NCBI GenBank assembly: GCA_945926565.1
Contig: CAMELY010000075.1
Coordinates: forward strand, 1-6,783
DNA: 6,783 nucleotides
Direction of reading: 5' to 3'
Source: an uncultured Clostridia bacterium
GTDB lineage: Bacteria; Bacillota; Clostridia; Oscillospirales; Oscillospiraceae
A program made the position numbers and the translations under genes. A model generated the notes under the pieces. It saw only the letters and a list, made by a program, of their open reading frames with translations. It was not told where the DNA came from and made no database searches. Shown piece after piece: positions 6,492-6,783 of the stretch (position 1 is the stretch's first letter; every line of letters begins with the position of its first letter).

Positions 6492-6566
6492 TTAGCTGCG
6501 GGGCTCGGTGTGGAAGCTGTCGTAATATTCCTGAAGCAGTTCGCTGAGCTTTTCCATGGTCTTCAT
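6492..6566 (-). CDS. Micro-ORF B, 24-aa peptide of tandem family
   Basis: The second peptide gene, 24 codons plus TAA. AAAGGAGAT (6582-6574) lies 7 nt before ATG. It begins MKTMEKL, carries the SELLQEYYDSF core at 8-18 and ends TEPRS. It differs from ORF A only at residues 2 and 4 plus one silent change. Acidic/polar amphipathic character, no Cys, no hydrophobic export signal, so it is neither an AgrD-like precursor nor a type I membrane toxin on sequence grounds. Role unknown. Confidence 0.82.
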   Translation of the reverse strand: MKTMEKLSELLQEYYDSFHTEPRS

Positions 6567-6614
6567 AATGATGATCTCCTTTCTGAGAGAAGTGGTGGAT
6601 GAGCGGGAAGCGGG

Positions 6615-6689
6615 TTAGCTGCGGGGCTCGGTGTGGAAGCTGTCGTAATATTCCTGAAGCAGCTCGCTGAGCTTTTCGATGGTCCTCAT
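6615..6689 (-). CDS. Micro-ORF A, first 24-aa peptide of tandem family
   Basis: The promoter-proximal peptide gene, 24 codons plus TAA. AAAGGAGG (6705-6698) lies 8 nt before ATG. It begins MRTIEKL, then the SELLQEYYDSF core (8-18), and ends TEPRS. A sigma-A-type promoter lies about 60 nt upstream with a perfect palindrome in the leader. The unit A-B-C-D looks like a self-contained operon: promoter, four ribosome sites, four related peptides, terminator. No maturation, transport or receptor gene is inside it; a partner may lie beyond 6783. Role unknown. Confidence 0.82.
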   Translation of the reverse strand: MRTIEKLSELLQEYYDSFHTEPRS

Positions 6690-6710
6690 TTGAGGTTCCT
6701 CCTTTGAGAT

Positions 6711-6728
6711 GAGCTTGCTTGCAAGCTC
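6711..6728 (-). promoter_or_regulatory. Perfect palindrome in the leader of the micro-peptide operon
   Basis: GAGCTTGC-TT-GCAAGCTC is an 18-bp interval with 8-bp perfect arms, between the predicted start (about 6740) and the ribosome site of ORF A (6705-6698). In DNA it could be an operator for a dimeric repressor. In RNA it could form a 7-bp stem with a 4-nt loop next to the ribosome site. There is no U tract, so it is not a terminator. Confidence 0.5.
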
Positions 6729-6746
6729 TTTCTTCTGTCTGACATA

Positions 6747-6776
6747 ATCATAGCACCTTGACGGCAACTCGTGCAA
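6747..6776 (-). promoter_or_regulatory. Sigma-A-type promoter of the micro-peptide operon
   Basis: On the minus strand -35 TTGCAC (6776-6771) and -10 TATGAT (6752-6747) are separated by 18 nt. The start is predicted near 6740. The two hexamers are the same as those of the galK promoter, whose spacer is 17 nt. Confidence 0.72.
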
Positions 6777-6783
6777 TACCTAC

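Larger units (their letters stand above)
6369..6705 (-). repeat. Tandem 123-nt repeat carrying micro-ORFs A, B and C
   Basis: The three start codons (6689, 6566, 6443) are exactly 123 nt apart. Each unit is a 75-nt ORF plus a 48-nt spacer, and the spacers share a CCCG-TTCCC beginning and a CAGAAAGGAG ending. The A and B ORFs differ at only 3 of 75 bases, pointing to recent duplication. ORF D sits 133 nt from C with an unrelated 58-nt spacer. Confidence 0.85.

Noticed and set aside
6375..6602. A + strand frame giving an internally repeated 75-aa protein over the tandem units
   Set aside because: The repetition is only the complement of ORFs B and C. The + strand start has no Shine-Dalgarno, while every minus ORF has one, and the codon differences are silent in the minus frame.
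6369..6689. CRISPR-like tandem repeat
   Set aside because: Units are 123 nt, coding, and separated by related spacers with ribosome sites, with no short identical repeats and unique spacers.
6233..6689. Type I toxin, AgrD autoinducer or cysteine-based RiPP precursors
   Set aside because: The peptides are polar and acidic with no membrane segment and no cysteine. Another kind of modified peptide cannot be excluded, but no modifying enzyme is in the window.

Overview
The window comes from a GC-rich member of the Firmicutes, most likely a gut Clostridia/Oscillospiraceae-type bacterium. This is an inference from the strongly GC-rich third codon positions, the type-2 (Firmicutes-type) GalT, a SAM-clan (S-box) riboswitch, strong AGGAGG-type ribosome binding sites and sigma-A-like promoters. 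No gene identifies the species.

Left half, + strand (1-4775): galactose use. The window opens inside a GH2 beta-galactosidase (both catalytic glutamates present, N-terminus missing). After a 207-nt intergenic region with its own promoter and repeated GCGCAACT boxes come galK and galT, 18 nt apart. Lactose or galactosides are cleaved by the first enzyme, galactose is phosphorylated by GalK and exchanged onto UDP by GalT. The epimerase GalE needed to close the Leloir cycle is not in the window. A strong hairpin at 4786-4822 closes this block and faces the convergent minus-strand genes.

Right half, minus strand (6783 down to 4840): three separate transcription units, each with a recognisable promoter. 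Read in transcription order: (1) promoter 6776-6747, a palindromic leader, then four very small tandem ORFs (24, 24, 24 and 25 codons), each with a strong Shine-Dalgarno, ending at a 16-bp perfect-stem terminator (6093-6048); (2) a promoter and a 174-aa nitroreductase, ended by a hairpin at 5394-5362; (3) a consensus promoter, a SAM-clan riboswitch with antiterminator and terminator, and a 100-aa protein I do not recognise.

Two items stand out. The first is the tandem micro-peptide operon at 6233-6689: a self-contained unit of paralogous peptides with a conserved SELLQEYYDSF core, no export signal and no cysteine. The second is the SAM-responsive leader that appears to control only one unknown 100-aa gene. 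The stretch 6094-6232 holds no gene, only a weak hairpin. No tRNA, rRNA, insertion sequence or CRISPR array is visible.
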